A DNA stretch of 35,810 bases from Plectonema radiosum NIES-515. Its GTDB lineage: Bacteria > Cyanobacteriota > Cyanobacteriia > Cyanobacteriales > Nostocaceae. Below the pieces are notes generated by a model. The model did no database searches. It saw only the letters and a list, made by a program, of their open reading frames with translations, and was not told where the DNA came from. The stretch lies in assembly GCF_025753815.1 (NCBI RefSeq), contig NZ_JAOWRF010000035.1:1-35810 (forward strand). The letters run 5' to 3'. This document shows, one piece after another, positions 25,863 through 35,715 of the stretch (positions are counted from its first letter, which is position 1; every line of letters begins with the position of its first letter). The position numbers were made by a program, and so were the translations under genes.

Positions 25863-28472
25863 ATGAAAGCTCTGCGTCGTCAAATACGTTCAGCGTATGG
25901 AATACGCAAACTGAGTTTTCTGCTGCTGATCGTATTACTGTTAGCTTTAGATACTTGCGGACAAGAGTCTATAGTACAGACCCAATCAGAACTAAAAGCG
26001 AAATCAGGGCAAAATCAAATCATGGAGACTGAATCAGGAGTACCAACCCAATCAAATAACAGACAGTTATTCAAATGGAAGAGTGTTAATATTCAGGGTA
26101 TGGGCTACGTTACCGGTTTAGCGATCGCTCCAATATCGCCTAATGATGTCTACATCCGTACCGATGTCGGTGGTGCATACCGCTTCATCCGGAAAACAAA
26201 TCAATGGCTTCCCCTCTTGGATATGTTTGATACTAACTTTGCCGCCGGCGGAATAGGTATAGAAAGCATCGCTATAGATCCGACACAACCTAAGCGCGTT
26301 TATGTGGTGACAAGACATCCCTATTCGACGGTCAAGGTTAACGACAATACCAAAGATGGTAGGATGCAATACAAGTATGCTGGGGAAGTCATGGTTTCCG
26401 ATAATCGGGGAGAAACCTGGAAACCGACTGGTTTAGGAACAAATAATGTCTTCGTAGGTCCAAACCAAGCTTACCGTTCCGATACAGGTGAGCGGTTAGC
26501 AGTCGATCCGAATAAGTCTGGATTGCTCTATTTTGCCTCTCGCAGAAATGGTCTTTGGAAAAAAGATGGTGAGCAAAAGTGGAAAAGTGTCTTGGGTGGA
26601 CTACCAGATCCGAGCAGCTTGCCGGGATATAAAAATCCTAACGGATCTGACAATGAAGATATACCAGGTTTTACATTTGTCACTTTTGACAAAAATAGCG
26701 GCAGTTTGAACAATCCCAGCCAAATTATATATGTTGGGGTTCATGGTAGTGGTGTATGGCGCAGCATCAACGGCGGCACGTCTTGGAGTAACATTGCAGG
26801 CGGTGACGATCCATTGCGGAGTGCGATCGCCTCTGATGGTACACTTTATGTTAGCTTCGGCACCATCGCTAACAACGGAAATCAAGCCAAGGGTGGCGTT
26901 CGTCAGTACAAAAACGGCGCTTGGACAGACATCACCCCCGACGGTACAGACAAAGTTTACTCAGCCGTCACCGTGCAACCAAATCAAGCAAATACGGTGA
27001 TGGCAATTTCCGACAAGTATGTCTACCGTTCCACCGACAGTGGGAAAAACTGGAAAAAGCAGACAATGTACATGGGTGCATATGATGCCAATAATCCGAA
27101 AGACCCAGTTAACTCTTCTGCTCCCGGCTATTATCAATCTTTCGCTGCAACCGGCGCCTCAGTAGCAGTCATCGACCCCAGCAACCCCAAACAAGTCTGG
27201 TGGACAAACGGTTGGGGTGTAGCGCGTACAGATGATGTTACCGTTGCCAACCCCAATTATAAATGGCTGATGAACAATTTGGAGGAACTCGACGTAAATA
27301 TTTTGCGGGTTCCCCCAAAGCCCAAAGCACAAGGAGGCGCCGATTTATTGAGTGCGGTGCAAGATATGATCGGTTTTCGTCACGAAAACCGCAATTTGGT
27401 ACCAAATGCCAAATTTGACCCGGAGGGCATTCCCATCAATCCTGGGTACAAATGGGCTAACCCTGATTGGAAAGTATATCCGCAGCCCTTTCCCCACGTA
27501 GCGGGGGCAACAAGCATGGATTATGCTTACAAAAAACCCGATTACGCTGCTTTTGTTGGCTTTCATCAGTGGCAGGGTTTCTGGTCAATCCACGGTATGA
27601 CTAGCGATAATGGTAAAACGTGGAAAGCGTTCGAGTCAATCCCCCAAGAAAATTTCTGGAAAGCTGATAAATCTGCCACCGAAGAAGTAAGAGCGATCGC
27701 AGGTCAGATTGCGATGTCGCCGACAAACCCGCAAAACATGGTTTGGGTACCGACTTGGGGACCTTGGACGCATTATACCATAGATGGCGGGAAAACGTGG
27801 CAGCTAGCCCAAAATTTAGACCATGACCCGAAGCCAGAACCCTACGACCCAAAGAACAACGACCATATTCACTATCAAGCGTTACCGAGGGCTTGGGCTA
27901 ATAGTATTTCTCCTTGGGTAAGTGCGTATATTTTGGCAGCCGATCGCCAAGATCCACAAGGCAAAACGTTCTATTACTTCACTAGTTGGACATTTTACTA
28001 CAGTACCGATGGCGGCGCAAACTGGAGAAAAGGCGCGTCTAGCAACTTTCCTACATGGCTAGTTCGTCCGGCGATCGTTCCTAATCCGACGCGGCAAGGT
28101 GATGTCTGGATGAGCTTTTCTCGCAATCAGGAAGATGTCAAAGGTAACAAATTGTACCGCTCTTTAGACGGTGGCAAGACTTTTAATCCAGTTGCATCGG
28201 TGGATAGCTGCGAGTTCATGACTTTCGGGAAGGGTTCCTCGGATGCGAATCCGTATATTTACATCTTTGGGCGTGTAAATGGTGCAACCCAAGATACAAT
28301 GTACAAATCAGAAAACATGGGTAAAAACTGGATTCAAATTAGTAACCCAAATTTGCAGCAATTTCCCGGACTGACTTATTTGGAAGGTGATATGCGATCG
28401 CCTAACCTTGTTTATGTCGGTTTATTAGGTCGTGGGATTATGTATGGTGAGGGTTCTAAACCCAGCATCTAA
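25863..28472 (+). CDS. Exported GH74/sialidase-like beta-propeller protein
   Basis: 869 aa. A hydrophobic N-terminal segment (about 17-29, LLLIVLLLALD) precedes a Cys (32) and then a Gln/Ser-rich spacer. It may be a signal peptide or a non-standard lipoprotein signal. From about residue 70, WKSVNIQGMGYVTGLAI and YIRTDVGGAYRF (Asp101) match the start of GH74 xyloglucanase-type double propellers, with Asp101 at the place of a catalytic Asp. Later BNR-like Asp-box motifs recur (SINGGTSW, STDSGKNW, TIDGGKTW, STDGGANW, SLDGGKTF). It probably acts on or binds extracellular polysaccharide. The second catalytic Asp cannot be assigned by eye, so activity is uncertain. Confidence 0.78.
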   Translation: MKALRRQIRSAYGIRKLSFLLLIVLLLALDTCGQESIVQTQSELKAKSGQNQIMETESGVPTQSNNRQLFKWKSVNIQGMGYVTGLAIAPISPNDVYIRTDVGGAYRFIRKTNQWLPLLDMFDTNFAAGGIGIESIAIDPTQPKRVYVVTRHPYSTVKVNDNTKDGRMQYKYAGEVMVSDNRGETWKPTGLGTNNVFVGPNQAYRSDTGERLAVDPNKSGLLYFASRRNGLWKKDGEQKWKSVLGGLPDPSSLPGYKNPNGSDNEDIPGFTFVTFDKNSGSLNNPSQIIYVGVHGSGVWRSINGGTSWSNIAGGDDPLRSAIASDGTLYVSFGTIANNGNQAKGGVRQYKNGAWTDITPDGTDKVYSAVTVQPNQANTVMAISDKYVYRSTDSGKNWKKQTMYMGAYDANNPKDPVNSSAPGYYQSFAATGASVAVIDPSNPKQVWWTNGWGVARTDDVTVANPNYKWLMNNLEELDVNILRVPPKPKAQGGADLLSAVQDMIGFRHENRNLVPNAKFDPEGIPINPGYKWANPDWKVYPQPFPHVAGATSMDYAYKKPDYAAFVGFHQWQGFWSIHGMTSDNGKTWKAFESIPQENFWKADKSATEEVRAIAGQIAMSPTNPQNMVWVPTWGPWTHYTIDGGKTWQLAQNLDHDPKPEPYDPKNNDHIHYQALPRAWANSISPWVSAYILAADRQDPQGKTFYYFTSWTFYYSTDGGANWRKGASSNFPTWLVRPAIVPNPTRQGDVWMSFSRNQEDVKGNKLYRSLDGGKTFNPVASVDSCEFMTFGKGSSDANPYIYIFGRVNGATQDTMYKSENMGKNWIQISNPNLQQFPGLTYLEGDMRSPNLVYVGLLGRGIMYGEGSKPSI

Positions 28473-28483
28473 GATTTCTCGAA

Positions 28484-28506
28484 ACACCACCAGGTGTAAC
28501 TTTTTT
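28484..28506 (+). terminator. Weak hairpin and T run after the GH74-like gene
   Basis: ACACC-ACCA-GGTGT (28484-28497), then AAC and six T. The stem is only 5 bp, so it is a weak candidate. Confidence 0.35.
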
Positions 28507-28747
28507 AGAACCCAATATTCTAGAATACCTGCTTGTGCATAGATTTTGCTTTTTGTCTCTAAATCTTTTTCTAAACTAGAGCAATGTCGTTAGCGATCGC
28601 TAGTGTTGTCGATAAAAACAAAAATTTATATAAGTTTATAAACTCTATAGTAACTCAGACTAATTCCGCAGCTAAAAGCCTACCATCTTCACGGATTCTA
28701 TAATCTGTTGATTTGTTATTAAAGTTTAGGATTACATATTTTCAAAC

Positions 28748-28785
28748 AAAAAAACGGTAGAGTATTAATTGCTCTACCGTTTTTT
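28748..28785 (-). terminator. Terminator of clpC, usable on both strands
   Basis: AAAAAACGGTAGAG (28749-28762) pairs perfectly with CTCTACCGTTTTTT (28772-28785) around a 9-nt loop. On the minus strand the stem ends in a run of seven T, 38 bp after the clpC stop codon. Confidence 0.9.
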
Positions 28786-28823
28786 AATTTCGGATTTAAT
28801 CTAAAAATCTCAAAATTTCAAAT

Positions 28824-31292
28824 TTACTCAGCGACTGGGATCAATAATTCCCGCTGCTGTCCACCACTAACTCGCACTGTACCGCTTTCATCGACATCAA
28901 CGACGGCTGTATCACCCTCTTTGATGCGACCGGAAAGAATTTCCTCGGCGAGGCTATCTTCTAACAAGCGCATAATCGCCCGACGTAAAGGTCTTGCACC
29001 ATAGCTGGGGCTGTAACCTTCTGTAATCAAGCGGTCTTTGAAGCGATCGGTGACTTCTAGGACGATACCCTTTTCTGTCAGACGACCAAACACTTCTTTG
29101 AGCATGATTTCAGCGATTTCTGTCACCTCTAGCTTGCTCAACTGACGGAAGACGATAATTTCATCTAATCGGTTGAGGAACTCTGGACGGAAGTACTGCT
29201 TGAGTTCTTCGTTCACCAAAGTCTTAATTCTGTTGTATTGCGTCTCGCCGGCGTTATCGGTGAACTCGAAGCCGATGCTGGAAGCACCTTTTTCAATTAC
29301 CTTGGAACCGATGTTGGATGTCAAAATCAGCAAGGTGTTCTTGAAGTCTACAGTCCGACCTTTGGCATCAGTTAATCGTCCGTCTTCAAGAATTTGCAGC
29401 AGCATGTTGAATACATCTGGGTGCGCTTTCTCGATTTCGTCGAATAACACGACGGTGTAAGGACGACGGCGCACGGCTTCGGTCAATTGACCGCCTTCGT
29501 TGTAGCCGACATAACCAGGAGGCGAACCAATCAGTTTGCTGACGGTGTGGCGCTCCATATATTCAGACATATCTAGGCGAATCATTGCTTCTTCGGAACC
29601 GAAGAAGTAACTCGCCAAGGATTTCGCCAACTCAGTTTTACCAACACCAGTAGGACCTGAGAAGATAAAGCTGGCGATTGGTCGATTAGGATTTTTCAAA
29701 CCGACACGAGCGCGGCGAATGGCACGAGAAACTGCTTTGACAGCATCTTCTTGACCGATGAGGCGCTGATGCAGGGTGTCTTCCATGTGCATCAGCTTTT
29801 CGGATTCGGATTCGGTGAGTTTGTTCACCGGAACTCCTGTCCAAGATGCGACAATGTGGGCGATGTCCTCTTCGGTGACGACGGGTTCTAAACCTTCTGT
29901 GCCGGATGCGTTGGTTTTGCTTTGAGCGATCGCCCGAATTTCGGCTTTGATTTCCATTTCGCGATCGCGCAGTTCCCCTGCTTTCTCAAAGTCTTGACCG
30001 CGCACTGCGTCATCTTTGTCTTTCAATATCAGACGCAGCTCTTTATCTAACTCTTTAGCTGCCGGTGGCAATTGCGAGTTAATCAAGCGGACGCGAGAAC
30101 CGGCTTCGTCAACCAAGTCGATGGCTTTATCTGGGAGGAAGCGATCGCTAATATATCTATCAGACAATTTCGCTGCCGCGACTAAAGCTTCATCGGAGAT
30201 TTTCAGCTTGTGGTGCTGTTCGTAACGGTCACGAAGTCCGTACAAAATCTCGATTGTTTCATCAACGCTTGGTTCCCCTACCATCACTGGTTGGAAGCGT
30301 CGCTCTAACGCTGCATCTCGCTCGATGTGTTTGCGGTATTCATCAAGGGTTGTCGCACCAATACACTGCAATTCACCTCTTGCCAAAGCTGGTTTGAGGA
30401 TGTTTGCCGCATCAATAGCACCTTCTGCCGCACCTGCACCAATAAGGGTGTGAACTTCGTCAATCACGAGAATGACGTTGCCTGCCTGACGAATTTCGTC
30501 CATGATTTTCTTCAGGCGTTCTTCAAATTCACCCCGGTACTTGGTACCAGCTACGAGCAAACCGATATCGAGAGTGACTACGCGCTTATCTTCTAAGATG
30601 TCGGGGATATCTTTGGTGGAAATGCGTGTCGCCAAACCTTCAGCGATCGCCGTTTTCCCTACACCAGGTTCCCCAATCAATACTGGGTTATTTTTGGTGC
30701 GCCGACCCAAGATTTGAATCACCCGTTCAATTTCTTTTGCGCGTCCTACTACTGGATCGAGCTTGCCGTCTACTGCCATTTGGGTCAGATTCGAGCCAAA
30801 TTCGTCCAACGTTGGGGTTTTTGTCCGACCCGATGAACCACCTGGAGAAACTTCGGCTGTTTCTCCCAGCATTCTAATGACTTGGGTTCGCACCTTGGAA
30901 AGATCCACACCGAGGTTTTCCAGAACTCTGGCTGCTACGCCTTCCCCTTCGCGGATCAAGCCCAACAGCAGATGCTCGGTACCAATGTAGTTATGTCCTA
31001 ATTGGCGCGCTTCTTCCAAGGATAGTTCTAGAACTCGCTTTGCCCGTGGCGTAAAGGGAATTTCCACAGCCACAAAGCCTGAGCCTCGACCTATGATTTT
31101 TTCTACTTCAATCCGAGCGTCTTTGAGATTGACGCCCATTGATTTCAGCACCTTAGCCGCCACTCCGGTACCTTCGCCAATTAGACCCAAGAGGATCTGC
31201 TCAGTACCGACAAAATTATGCCCAAGACGGCGTGCCTCTTCTTGAGCAAGCATGATTACCTTAATGGCTTTTTCTGTGAAGCGTTCAAACAT
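28824..31292 (-). CDS. clpC: ATP-dependent Clp protease ATPase subunit ClpC
   Basis: 822 aa starting [20 protein letters not shown] at ATG 31292, the conserved family start. The frame opens 30 codons earlier (31382), but that extension does not look like ClpC. Two Clp_N repeats (about 1-145) bind adaptors. The first AAA domain has Walker A GEPGVGKT (207-214). A UVR-like coiled coil ([20 protein letters not shown]) follows, then the second AAA domain with [12 protein letters not shown] (near 550) and a C-terminal sheet. It unfolds proteins for ClpP; in cyanobacteria it is an essential general chaperone-protease ATPase. All motifs are intact. rimI lies upstream on the same strand, 342 bp away. 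Confidence 0.97.
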   Translation of the reverse strand: MFERFTEKAIKVIMLAQEEARRLGHNFVGTEQILLGLIGEGTGVAAKVLKSMGVNLKDARIEVEKIIGRGSGFVAVEIPFTPRAKRVLELSLEEARQLGHNYIGTEHLLLGLIREGEGVAARVLENLGVDLSKVRTQVIRMLGETAEVSPGGSSGRTKTPTLDEFGSNLTQMAVDGKLDPVVGRAKEIERVIQILGRRTKNNPVLIGEPGVGKTAIAEGLATRISTKDIPDILEDKRVVTLDIGLLVAGTKYRGEFEERLKKIMDEIRQAGNVILVIDEVHTLIGAGAAEGAIDAANILKPALARGELQCIGATTLDEYRKHIERDAALERRFQPVMVGEPSVDETIEILYGLRDRYEQHHKLKISDEALVAAAKLSDRYISDRFLPDKAIDLVDEAGSRVRLINSQLPPAAKELDKELRLILKDKDDAVRGQDFEKAGELRDREMEIKAEIRAIAQSKTNASGTEGLEPVVTEEDIAHIVASWTGVPVNKLTESESEKLMHMEDTLHQRLIGQEDAVKAVSRAIRRARVGLKNPNRPIASFIFSGPTGVGKTELAKSLASYFFGSEEAMIRLDMSEYMERHTVSKLIGSPPGYVGYNEGGQLTEAVRRRPYTVVLFDEIEKAHPDVFNMLLQILEDGRLTDAKGRTVDFKNTLLILTSNIGSKVIEKGASSIGFEFTDNAGETQYNRIKTLVNEELKQYFRPEFLNRLDEIIVFRQLSKLEVTEIAEIMLKEVFGRLTEKGIVLEVTDRFKDRLITEGYSPSYGARPLRRAIMRLLEDSLAEEILSGRIKEGDTAVVDVDESGTVRVSGGQQRELLIPVAE

Positions 31293-31634
31293 AGTTTCGT
31301 TGATCCCATCACCTGCGTCGTGCCGGTATGCTGATTTTAGCATAAGCTCTAAGTTTGGGTGTCTGTATAAACAGATAGACATCCAAGGGCTAACACTCCG
31401 GTTAATCAGATAATTATTAACTTTTTATTACTTTGATGTGGTCTGTATACTGATAACTTTGATTTTAGACCCTCGATTTCACTGCAAAAAACGGGTTTTG
31501 GGTGTTTTTTTCGCCCTTCCCAAAGGAAACTTAATATCATGTTATGGTGTCATTTTCAATACACGTTAATACAATATTTAAATATTTAATATATTTTTGA
31601 ATCATGGGGCTAATTAGATTAGAAATACTAATAT
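31293..31634 (-). promoter_or_regulatory. clpC upstream region
   Basis: 342 bp between rimI and clpC on the minus strand. It should hold the clpC promoter. It is AT-rich between 31530 and 31634 and has no other gene. An in-frame 30-codon extension of clpC is open here but not conserved in character. Confidence 0.45.
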
Positions 31635-32195
31635 TTATTTGAAAACTAACTGCCACTCAGACTGACTCAAGCGATCGCATATTGTGGTATGCCATGTAGC
31701 CAACGTTTGGGTAAATTCTGGCTGTTGCATTTCTCCAGTCCACAAAACTAGGGCATCTTCACCGTTATCTCGGTAATAACCGCGTCGCCGCCCTGCTGTT
31801 TTGAAACCAAATTTTTGATATAAAGATATTGCTGCGGTGTTGGAAACACGCACTTCCAGAGTGGCTCGCTCTAAACCGCGATCGTAAGCTCGAAGCAAAA
31901 GCGAATATAGTAAAGCTGCACCCAAACCTTGACGGTGGTAGTGAGGATGAACAGCCACAATCGTAATGTGTGCTTCATCCACAATTGACCAAAAGCAACC
32001 CATTCCCAGCATTCTGGAGCTAGAGAAGTTGGAAAATAATCCGAGTAATTCAGTGTTGGGACTTTCTAGCTCTCGTTGGTAAGCTTCTAAATTCCACAAA
32101 CCGCCAAAACAGGCTTGATCTACTTCTAAGGCTGCACTCAGATCATCTGGTGTCAGTGGTTGAATTTCTAATGCTAATGAGATCACAATTATCAA
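31635..32195 (-). CDS. rimI: Ribosomal protein S18 N-alpha-acetyltransferase (RimI-type GNAT)
   Basis: 186 aa. A GNAT fold is visible: VAVHPHYHRQGLGAALLYSL is motif A, with the R/Q-x-x-G-x-G/A acetyl-CoA loop. RATLEVRVSNTAAISLYQKF, then GFKTAGRRRGYYRDNGEDAL, is the RimI signature (LEVR-x-S-N-x-x-A, YY-x-NGEDA). It acetylates protein N-termini, classically that of S18. The protein is slightly longer than the E. coli enzyme (148 aa) through N-terminal and C-terminal extensions, as is common in cyanobacteria. It is divergent from lysA with 81 bp between start codons, so their promoters overlap. Confidence 0.88.
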   Translation of the reverse strand: MIIVISLALEIQPLTPDDLSAALEVDQACFGGLWNLEAYQRELESPNTELLGLFSNFSSSRMLGMGCFWSIVDEAHITIVAVHPHYHRQGLGAALLYSLLLRAYDRGLERATLEVRVSNTAAISLYQKFGFKTAGRRRGYYRDNGEDALVLWTGEMQQPEFTQTLATWHTTICDRLSQSEWQLVFK

Positions 32196-32276
32196 TAATG
32201 GGACAACGGGTCGCTAAACTGAGAATCGGGGTATCCACTCACGCCCGTAATTAAAACAAGGACAACTCTTATATTT

Positions 32277-33821
32277 ATGGTATCGACTCACCCGGCAGGT
32301 ATTCAACATTCTGGTAGTCAGTATTTACCGGAAACAAGCAGTAAAAATGCCAAATTGTCGCCCAATCAGCAACTTTTACCCTTAACTGCCAGAGTTAATA
32401 GTAATGACTGCCTGGAAATAGGTGGCTGTGATGTCACAACTCTAGTTCAGCAGTTTGGTACGCCTTTATATATTTTGGATGAAGAAACGCTCATTGGCGC
32501 TTGTCAGCAATACCGAGATTCTTTTAAGCAATATTACAAAGGTGAATCTCAGGTATTGTATGCTTCTAAGGCTTGGAGTTGTTTGGCAATTTGTGCGATC
32601 GCTGCTGATCAAGGTTTAGGTGTAGATGTAGCATCAGGAGGGGAACTTTACACGGCACTACAAGCGGGTGTCAGTCCTGATAAAATTTACCTTCATAGCA
32701 ATAATAAGTCTCGCCAAGAGCTAGTTTTTGCCATTGAATCTGGTTGCACCATCGTGGTGGATAACTGGTATGAGTTGCATACTTTGGTGGAGATAGCTCT
32801 TGAAAGGGAGACAAGGGGACAAGGGGGACAAGGGGGACAAGGGGGACAAGGGGGACAAGGGAGACAAGGGAGACAAGGAGACAAGGAGACAGGGGGACAA
32901 GGTGAAATTTCTTCCCCCACTCCTCCCATCCCCCTCTCCCCCACTCCTCCCATCCGAATAATGCTGCGGCTGACGCCGGGAATTGAGTGTCACACTCATG
33001 AGTATATTCAGACAGGACAGCTAGATAGTAAATTTGGCTTCGATCCGAATGCGCTGGATGAATTGTTTACTTTTGTCAGTAAGCAATCTGCTCTTAACTG
33101 TGCGGGATTACATGCTCATATTGGTTCTCAGATTTTTGAACGTCAACCGCATCGCGATTTAGCTGCTTTGATGGTGCAATGGTTGAGTAAAGCTGCTAGT
33201 TACGGCTTAAGTGTCACAGAATTAAATGTTGGTGGCGGTTTGGGCATTAAGTATATAGAATCAGACGATCCACCAAGCATTGAAGAGTGGGTGAAACCGA
33301 TTTGCGAAGTGATTACCGATGCTTGTGAAGAAGAAAATTTACCTTTACCAAAGTTATTATGTGAACCAGGGCGATCGCTAGTTGCCACAGCTTGTGTCAC
33401 TGCTTATACGTTAGGATCATCCAAAGTTATTCCGGGAATCCGTACCTACGTAGCTGTAGATGGAGGAATGTCTGATAATGCACGACCGATTACTTACCAG
33501 TCAGTTTACCGGGCAGTAGTCGCCAATCGCATGTCAACTCCCTTAACCGAAACAGTGACAATTGCTGGTAAACATTGTGAATCAGGGGATATTCTCATAA
33601 AAAATGCCCAACTGCCAAAAACTCAACCCGGAGATATTCTCGTAGTAATGGCAACTGGTGCGTACAATTACAGTATGGCATCTAACTACAATCGCATACC
33701 GCGATCGGCAGCGGTTATAGTCAAGGATGGCGAAGCAAATTTAATTTTGCAGCGCGAAACTTATCAAGATTTGATTAGACAGGATTGCCTACCAGAAAGA
33801 CTAAAGAAAGATTTTGGATAA
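32277..33821 (+). CDS. lysA: Diaminopimelate decarboxylase carrying a repeat-derived insertion
   Basis: 514 aa. It makes L-lysine from meso-diaminopimelate using PLP. Lys98 in YASKAWS is the PLP lysine. HIGSQ, the G-rich LNVGGGLG, and CEPGRSLV are the phosphate and active-site loops; C-E-S-G-D and A-Y-N-Y-S-M-A-S-N-Y-N complete the dimer active site. Residues about 177-226 are an extra segment, GGQ repeats then a Ser/Pro-Thr-Pro stretch, coded by a GGGGGACAA repeat element. It falls between VEIALE and IRIMLRLTPG, normally a short surface loop. The frame stays open, so the enzyme may still work with an exposed flexible loop. It is followed by cdaA and uppS on the same strand. Confidence 0.95.
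   Translation: MVSTHPAGIQHSGSQYLPETSSKNAKLSPNQQLLPLTARVNSNDCLEIGGCDVTTLVQQFGTPLYILDEETLIGACQQYRDSFKQYYKGESQVLYASKAWSCLAICAIAADQGLGVDVASGGELYTALQAGVSPDKIYLHSNNKSRQELVFAIESGCTIVVDNWYELHTLVEIALERETRGQGGQGGQGGQGGQGRQGRQGDKETGGQGEISSPTPPIPLSPTPPIRIMLRLTPGIECHTHEYIQTGQLDSKFGFDPNALDELFTFVSKQSALNCAGLHAHIGSQIFERQPHRDLAALMVQWLSKAASYGLSVTELNVGGGLGIKYIESDDPPSIEEWVKPICEVITDACEEENLPLPKLLCEPGRSLVATACVTAYTLGSSKVIPGIRTYVAVDGGMSDNARPITYQSVYRAVVANRMSTPLTETVTIAGKHCESGDILIKNAQLPKTQPGDILVVMATGAYNYSMASNYNRIPRSAAVIVKDGEANLILQRETYQDLIRQDCLPERLKKDFG
32805..32955. repeat. GGGAGACAA/GGGGGACAA repeat element inside lysA
   Basis: Tandem 9-bp units, then GGTGAAATTT, then a CCCCCTCTCC/CCCACTCCTCC tract. The parts and their order match the element at 10334-10473. 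The unit length keeps the lysA frame open. Confidence 0.9.
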
Positions 33822-33872
33822 AGCCTGAAGACTGAAAGATCGGATGAAGAACAAAGGATAGAGAATGAAAAT

Positions 33873-33948
33873 TTTAGACTTCATGCTTGATAATTCATAC
33901 TTCATACTTTATCTTTCATCTTTCATACTTTATACTTCATACTTTCAC
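33873..33948. repeat. Low-complexity TTCATACTT repeats before cdaA
   Basis: The word TTCATACTT or close forms (TTCATCTTT, TATACTTCAT) occurs at least five times in 76 bp. These bases would be read as the first residues of cdaA if translation began at ATT 33887, which is a reason to prefer the later ATG. Confidence 0.7.
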
Positions 33949-33958
33949 GCCAGATGTC

Positions 33959-34882
33959 ATGGGAGATTGGTGGAAGCAATGGCTGATAAACCTGGGACAG
34001 TCTGGGTCTTTGCTGCTTGAGACTCTGGATATAGTCTTAGTACTGGCGCTGACTTACATGATCCTAGTTATTATTAGTGAGCGCCGGACTCTGTGGATGG
34101 TGCGAGGATTTATTGTGTTGATGCTGGCGTCAGCTCTCAGCGGCAGATTGGGGCTACCACTGTTAAATTTTGTATTGGAAAAGTTGGTGATTGGCTGTGC
34201 TGTGGCTATGGCTGTAGCCCTCCAATCAGAGTTTCGACGATTTTTGGAACAATTGGGACGTGGGGAATTACGTTCGTTATTTCTACCATCGAATCGGACA
34301 GTCCCCAAGTCTGATAGTGTGATTGATGAAATTGTCGATGCAGTTAAAGAACTGTCGAAAAACCGGATTGGCGCTTTGCTAATTTTGGAAACTAGCGGTC
34401 CAATTGACGAGCGCGATTTTTCTGTGCCGGGAGTCAAGCTGAATGCGGAAGTTTCTAAGGAACTGATACAGACAATTTTTCAGCCGAAAACTCTTTTGCA
34501 CGATGGGGCGACGATGATTCGTGGCTCGCGGATTGTGTCATCTGGTATAATTTTACCGCTTTCGGGACGCACAGCCTCGCGCCAGTTGGGAACACGCCAC
34601 CGGGCAGCGATGGGAATCACTGAGCGAGTCGAAAATTGCATTTGTGTGGTTGTATCAGAAGAAACGGGTTCTATTTCTTTAGCGGAAAGGGGAATCCTAA
34701 ATAGACCGCTGACACTCACGAAGCTGAAAGAGTCTTTAGAGGCTCGATTATCGCCAACTGTAGATCGGGAAGCTGTGGCTCCAGGTCTGTTAAGCTTGGT
34801 ACGTCAAATTCGTAGTAAGGCACTAGCCCTAATTTCACGTTTACTTGGATTACCATCGACCGCTTCGCGAGATAAAAAATGA
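33959..34882 (+). CDS. cdaA: Membrane diadenylate cyclase (c-di-AMP synthase)
   Basis: 307 aa from ATG 33959 ([14 protein letters not shown]). An earlier in-frame opening at 33887 runs through low-complexity repeats and is unlikely. Three membrane segments ([40 protein letters not shown]) precede a DAC domain with the DGA motif (LLHDGATMI) and the RHR motif (GTRHRAAMG), the nucleotide-binding and catalytic signatures. It makes cyclic di-AMP from two ATP; c-di-AMP controls potassium, osmotic and cell-wall balance. The C-terminus is longer than in Firmicutes CdaA. It overlaps uppS by 4 bp (ATGA), so the two are translationally linked. Confidence 0.93.
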   Translation: MGDWWKQWLINLGQSGSLLLETLDIVLVLALTYMILVIISERRTLWMVRGFIVLMLASALSGRLGLPLLNFVLEKLVIGCAVAMAVALQSEFRRFLEQLGRGELRSLFLPSNRTVPKSDSVIDEIVDAVKELSKNRIGALLILETSGPIDERDFSVPGVKLNAEVSKELIQTIFQPKTLLHDGATMIRGSRIVSSGIILPLSGRTASRQLGTRHRAAMGITERVENCICVVVSEETGSISLAERGILNRPLTLTKLKESLEARLSPTVDREAVAPGLLSLVRQIRSKALALISRLLGLPSTASRDKK

Positions 34883-35628
34883 CAGTACACCATACACAAC
34901 TGCAATATTTGCCGGCTGATTTAAAGCGAGAATTACTCCCCAAACACGTTGCGGTGATTATGGATGGCAATGGTCGATGGGCTAAACGTCAAGGACTACC
35001 CAGGTTTATCGGTCACAAGCACGGTGTTGATGCTTTGAAGGATTTGCTTCGTTGTTGTAAGGATTGGGGAATTGGTGCGCTGACGGCTTATGCTTTTTCG
35101 ACTGAGAATTGGAAAAGACCTCAGGAAGAAGTTGAATTTTTGATGACTTTGTTCCAAAAAGTTTTGCGTCAAGAATTGCGCGAAATGCTGGAAGAGAATG
35201 TGCAAATTAGGTTTGTCGGAAATTTGCCCGCTTTACCGCGTATTCTTCAAGAAGAAATTTCCCGTTCAATGGAAGAAACTAAGGATAATCGCGCTATCCG
35301 ATTTACCGTTGCCACAAACTACGGTGGACGAGAGGAAATTTTACAAGCTTGTAGAGCGATCGCTGATCAAGTAAAGCAAGGTTTACTTCAACCTGATGAA
35401 ATTGATGAAGCGACTTTTGAACGTCATCTCTACACCGCAGGAATTTGTGACCCAGATTTATTAATCCGCACTAGTGGGGAAATGCGAATCTCAAATTTCC
35501 TTCTCTGGCAAATGGCTTACGCGGAAATTTATATCACCGAAACTCTGTGGCCCGATTTTGACCGCGCCGAATTTCACCGCGCTTTATCTGCTTATCAGCA
35601 ACGAGAAAGGCGGTTTGGTAAGGTGTGA
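34879..35628 (+). CDS. uppS: Isoprenyl transferase / undecaprenyl diphosphate synthase
   Basis: 249 aa, the normal length. [20 protein letters not shown] carries the catalytic Asp29 and the conserved [18 protein letters not shown], and later [20 protein letters not shown] with ETLWPDF, are the other cis-prenyltransferase signatures. It extends FPP with IPP to make undecaprenyl diphosphate, the lipid carrier of peptidoglycan and polysaccharide synthesis. It starts inside the cdaA stop codon. The last bases run into a 16-bp tandem repeat two bases after the stop. Confidence 0.97.
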   Translation: MTVHHTQLQYLPADLKRELLPKHVAVIMDGNGRWAKRQGLPRFIGHKHGVDALKDLLRCCKDWGIGALTAYAFSTENWKRPQEEVEFLMTLFQKVLRQELREMLEENVQIRFVGNLPALPRILQEEISRSMEETKDNRAIRFTVATNYGGREEILQACRAIADQVKQGLLQPDEIDEATFERHLYTAGICDPDLLIRTSGEMRISNFLLWQMAYAEIYITETLWPDFDRAEFHRALSAYQQRERRFGKV

Positions 35629-35630
35629 AG

Positions 35631-35710
35631 AGGAAGCGTGGTGTGGAGGAAGCGTGGTGTGGAGGAAGCGTGGTGTGGGGGAAGCGTGGTGTGGGGGAAG
35701 CGTGGTGTGG
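35631..35710. repeat. 16-bp tandem repeat, five copies
   Basis: Five units of AGGAAGCGTGGTGTGG (last two begin with G), starting two bases after the uppS stop. They lead into inverted TTGTCTCC/TTGTCCCC units. Confidence 0.95.
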
Positions 35711-35715
35711 GGGAG

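Noticed and set aside
31293-31382. 30-residue N-terminal extension of ClpC
   Set aside because: ClpC conservation begins at MFERFTEKA; the extension has no family resemblance.
32693-32999. Pro/Ser-rich minus-strand frames in lysA
   Set aside because: Low-complexity reading of the repeat inserted in lysA.
33887-33958. 24-residue N-terminal extension of CdaA
   Set aside because: Encoded by low-complexity TTCATACTT repeats; ATG 33959 matches the family start.
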